Shown in pieces: positions 63,241-64,000 of a DNA stretch of 64,000 nucleotides. The DNA is from Periplaneta americana (Eukaryota; Arthropoda; Insecta; Blattodea; Blattidae). Numbering within the stretch: position 1 is the stretch's first letter; the number at the start of each line of letters is the position of its first letter. The position numbers and the translations under genes were made by a program. Under the pieces are notes generated by a model that saw only the letters and a list, made by a program, of their open reading frames with translations, had not been told where the DNA came from and did no database searches. The DNA is taken from NCBI RefSeq assembly GCF_040183065.1, contig NC_091125.1:130272621-130336620 (forward strand), in the 5' to 3' direction.

Positions 63241-64000
63241 TTTAACTACTCGTATTTAGTGATATTTTACATTAACTCTTGTATTCTGCCGAATCACTAT
63301 ATATTCACAGCATTTGACACGGTATTAAACTTTTAAAATACTAAATAAGATAATACTGCTTTTCTCACTTAATTACAATTTAGTCTCACTAGAGCTAACT
63401 GCCACTAGAGATTATTAGGACATGCAAAAATAACTTTCTTTTTCGAAATATTGCTTAATTTCCATTGTACCAAAGTAGCTCATGCGATAATTATAATCTC
63501 CTCGATAAATAAGATCATGATAAATATGACAAAATCTAGTGTTGTGGGATTTAATCGATTAATCGATCAATTTATGTTGTAAGATTAATCGATCAAAAAT
63601 ATTTAATCTAATAATCGAGTCGATTAAAATTAATCGGCTGTAGTTGATATTAATTATTATTTTGTTAATACAAACTCATAATAAAAATTCCGGCAATATT
63701 TCTCTCTCAGAAATTGCTTATTTAAAAGCACAATAGTACTGTTATTTTCTAACTGTAAAACAGGTAGTGTAGGAAAAATATTTGCACAAACACTTCAGAA
63801 AGAGGTGGAGATATGAGGACTGTGACCTAGTCTACCTCTATTGAAAGCTGAAACACAATGCGAAATCCTTATTAAGTTTTATGGTTTTCCAAGAAACTTC
63901 CACCTTGTTGTCAGCTCATCTTCCTAGCATATGAAATACACACTTTTCTGGGATTCGTCCCTCTCATCCCTTATAAAATAGCCATGTCTACACTGTGTGC
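63241..64000. other. No gene recognised; short AATCGATTAA cluster
   Basis: Several overlapping ATTAATCGAT / AATCGATTAA words lie at 63545-63635 (possible hAT-like end or simple repeat). Presumed UGT intron 4 or flank; no exon found. Confidence 0.35.

Overview
This looks like repeat-dense nuclear DNA from an insect, most likely a blattodean (cockroach-like). The grounds are an AT-rich base composition, GT-AG introns, an intron-split UDP-glycosyltransferase (UGT) gene, many tRNA-derived SINEs, and a LINE whose 3' end (VARMGESRNAYRVLVGRPE) I associate with cockroach genomes. The species call is inference. I saw no prokaryotic features and no convincing functional tRNA or rRNA gene.

Host genes. 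The only clearly functional-looking gene is a UGT on the + strand. Its four visible exons (44986-45138, 49586-50266, 55566-55794, 58610-58829) join in frame at canonical splice sites and give about 428 residues. They include the signal peptide, the catalytic His/Asp pair and the sugar-donor signature. The last exon (membrane anchor and cytoplasmic tail) is not in the window, so the gene is 3'-partial. A second, near-identical UGT first exon lies on the - strand at 15940-16092, with the same length, the same donor and the same upstream acceptor, but no downstream exons are visible. The layout suggests a divergent UGT pair or an orphaned exon.

Left part (1-15.3 kb). Stacked DNA transposons: an HTH-transposase relic split by another element, a PIF/Harbinger relic, three copies of a 1.1-kb TA-flanked element with CAGGGACATC termini, two hAT elements, SINEs, fragments of an RTE-like LINE, and a P-element-like transposase remnant near 12.5 kb.

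Middle (15.3-44.6 kb). CR1-like LINE 3' ends with (ATT)n or (TTTA)n tails, RTE-like LINE copies, a transposase pseudogene with the GDF-ENYSF signature, a Helitron (21812-22958), a jockey-like LINE, a mariner whose catalytic motif is split by a hAT element, a fold-back complex with a spacerless 90-bp perfect palindrome (27465-28410), a 232-bp hairpin, a 3.5-kb imperfect palindrome, and two elements that carry a tRNA-like module in each inverted arm.

Right part (44.6-64 kb). The UGT gene. Its introns hold a 50-bp minisatellite, large ATGT arrays, a THAP/P-like relic, SINEs, LINE fragments and direct repeats bracketing exon 3. The window ends with two more copies of the 1.1-kb TA-flanked element in opposite orientation.
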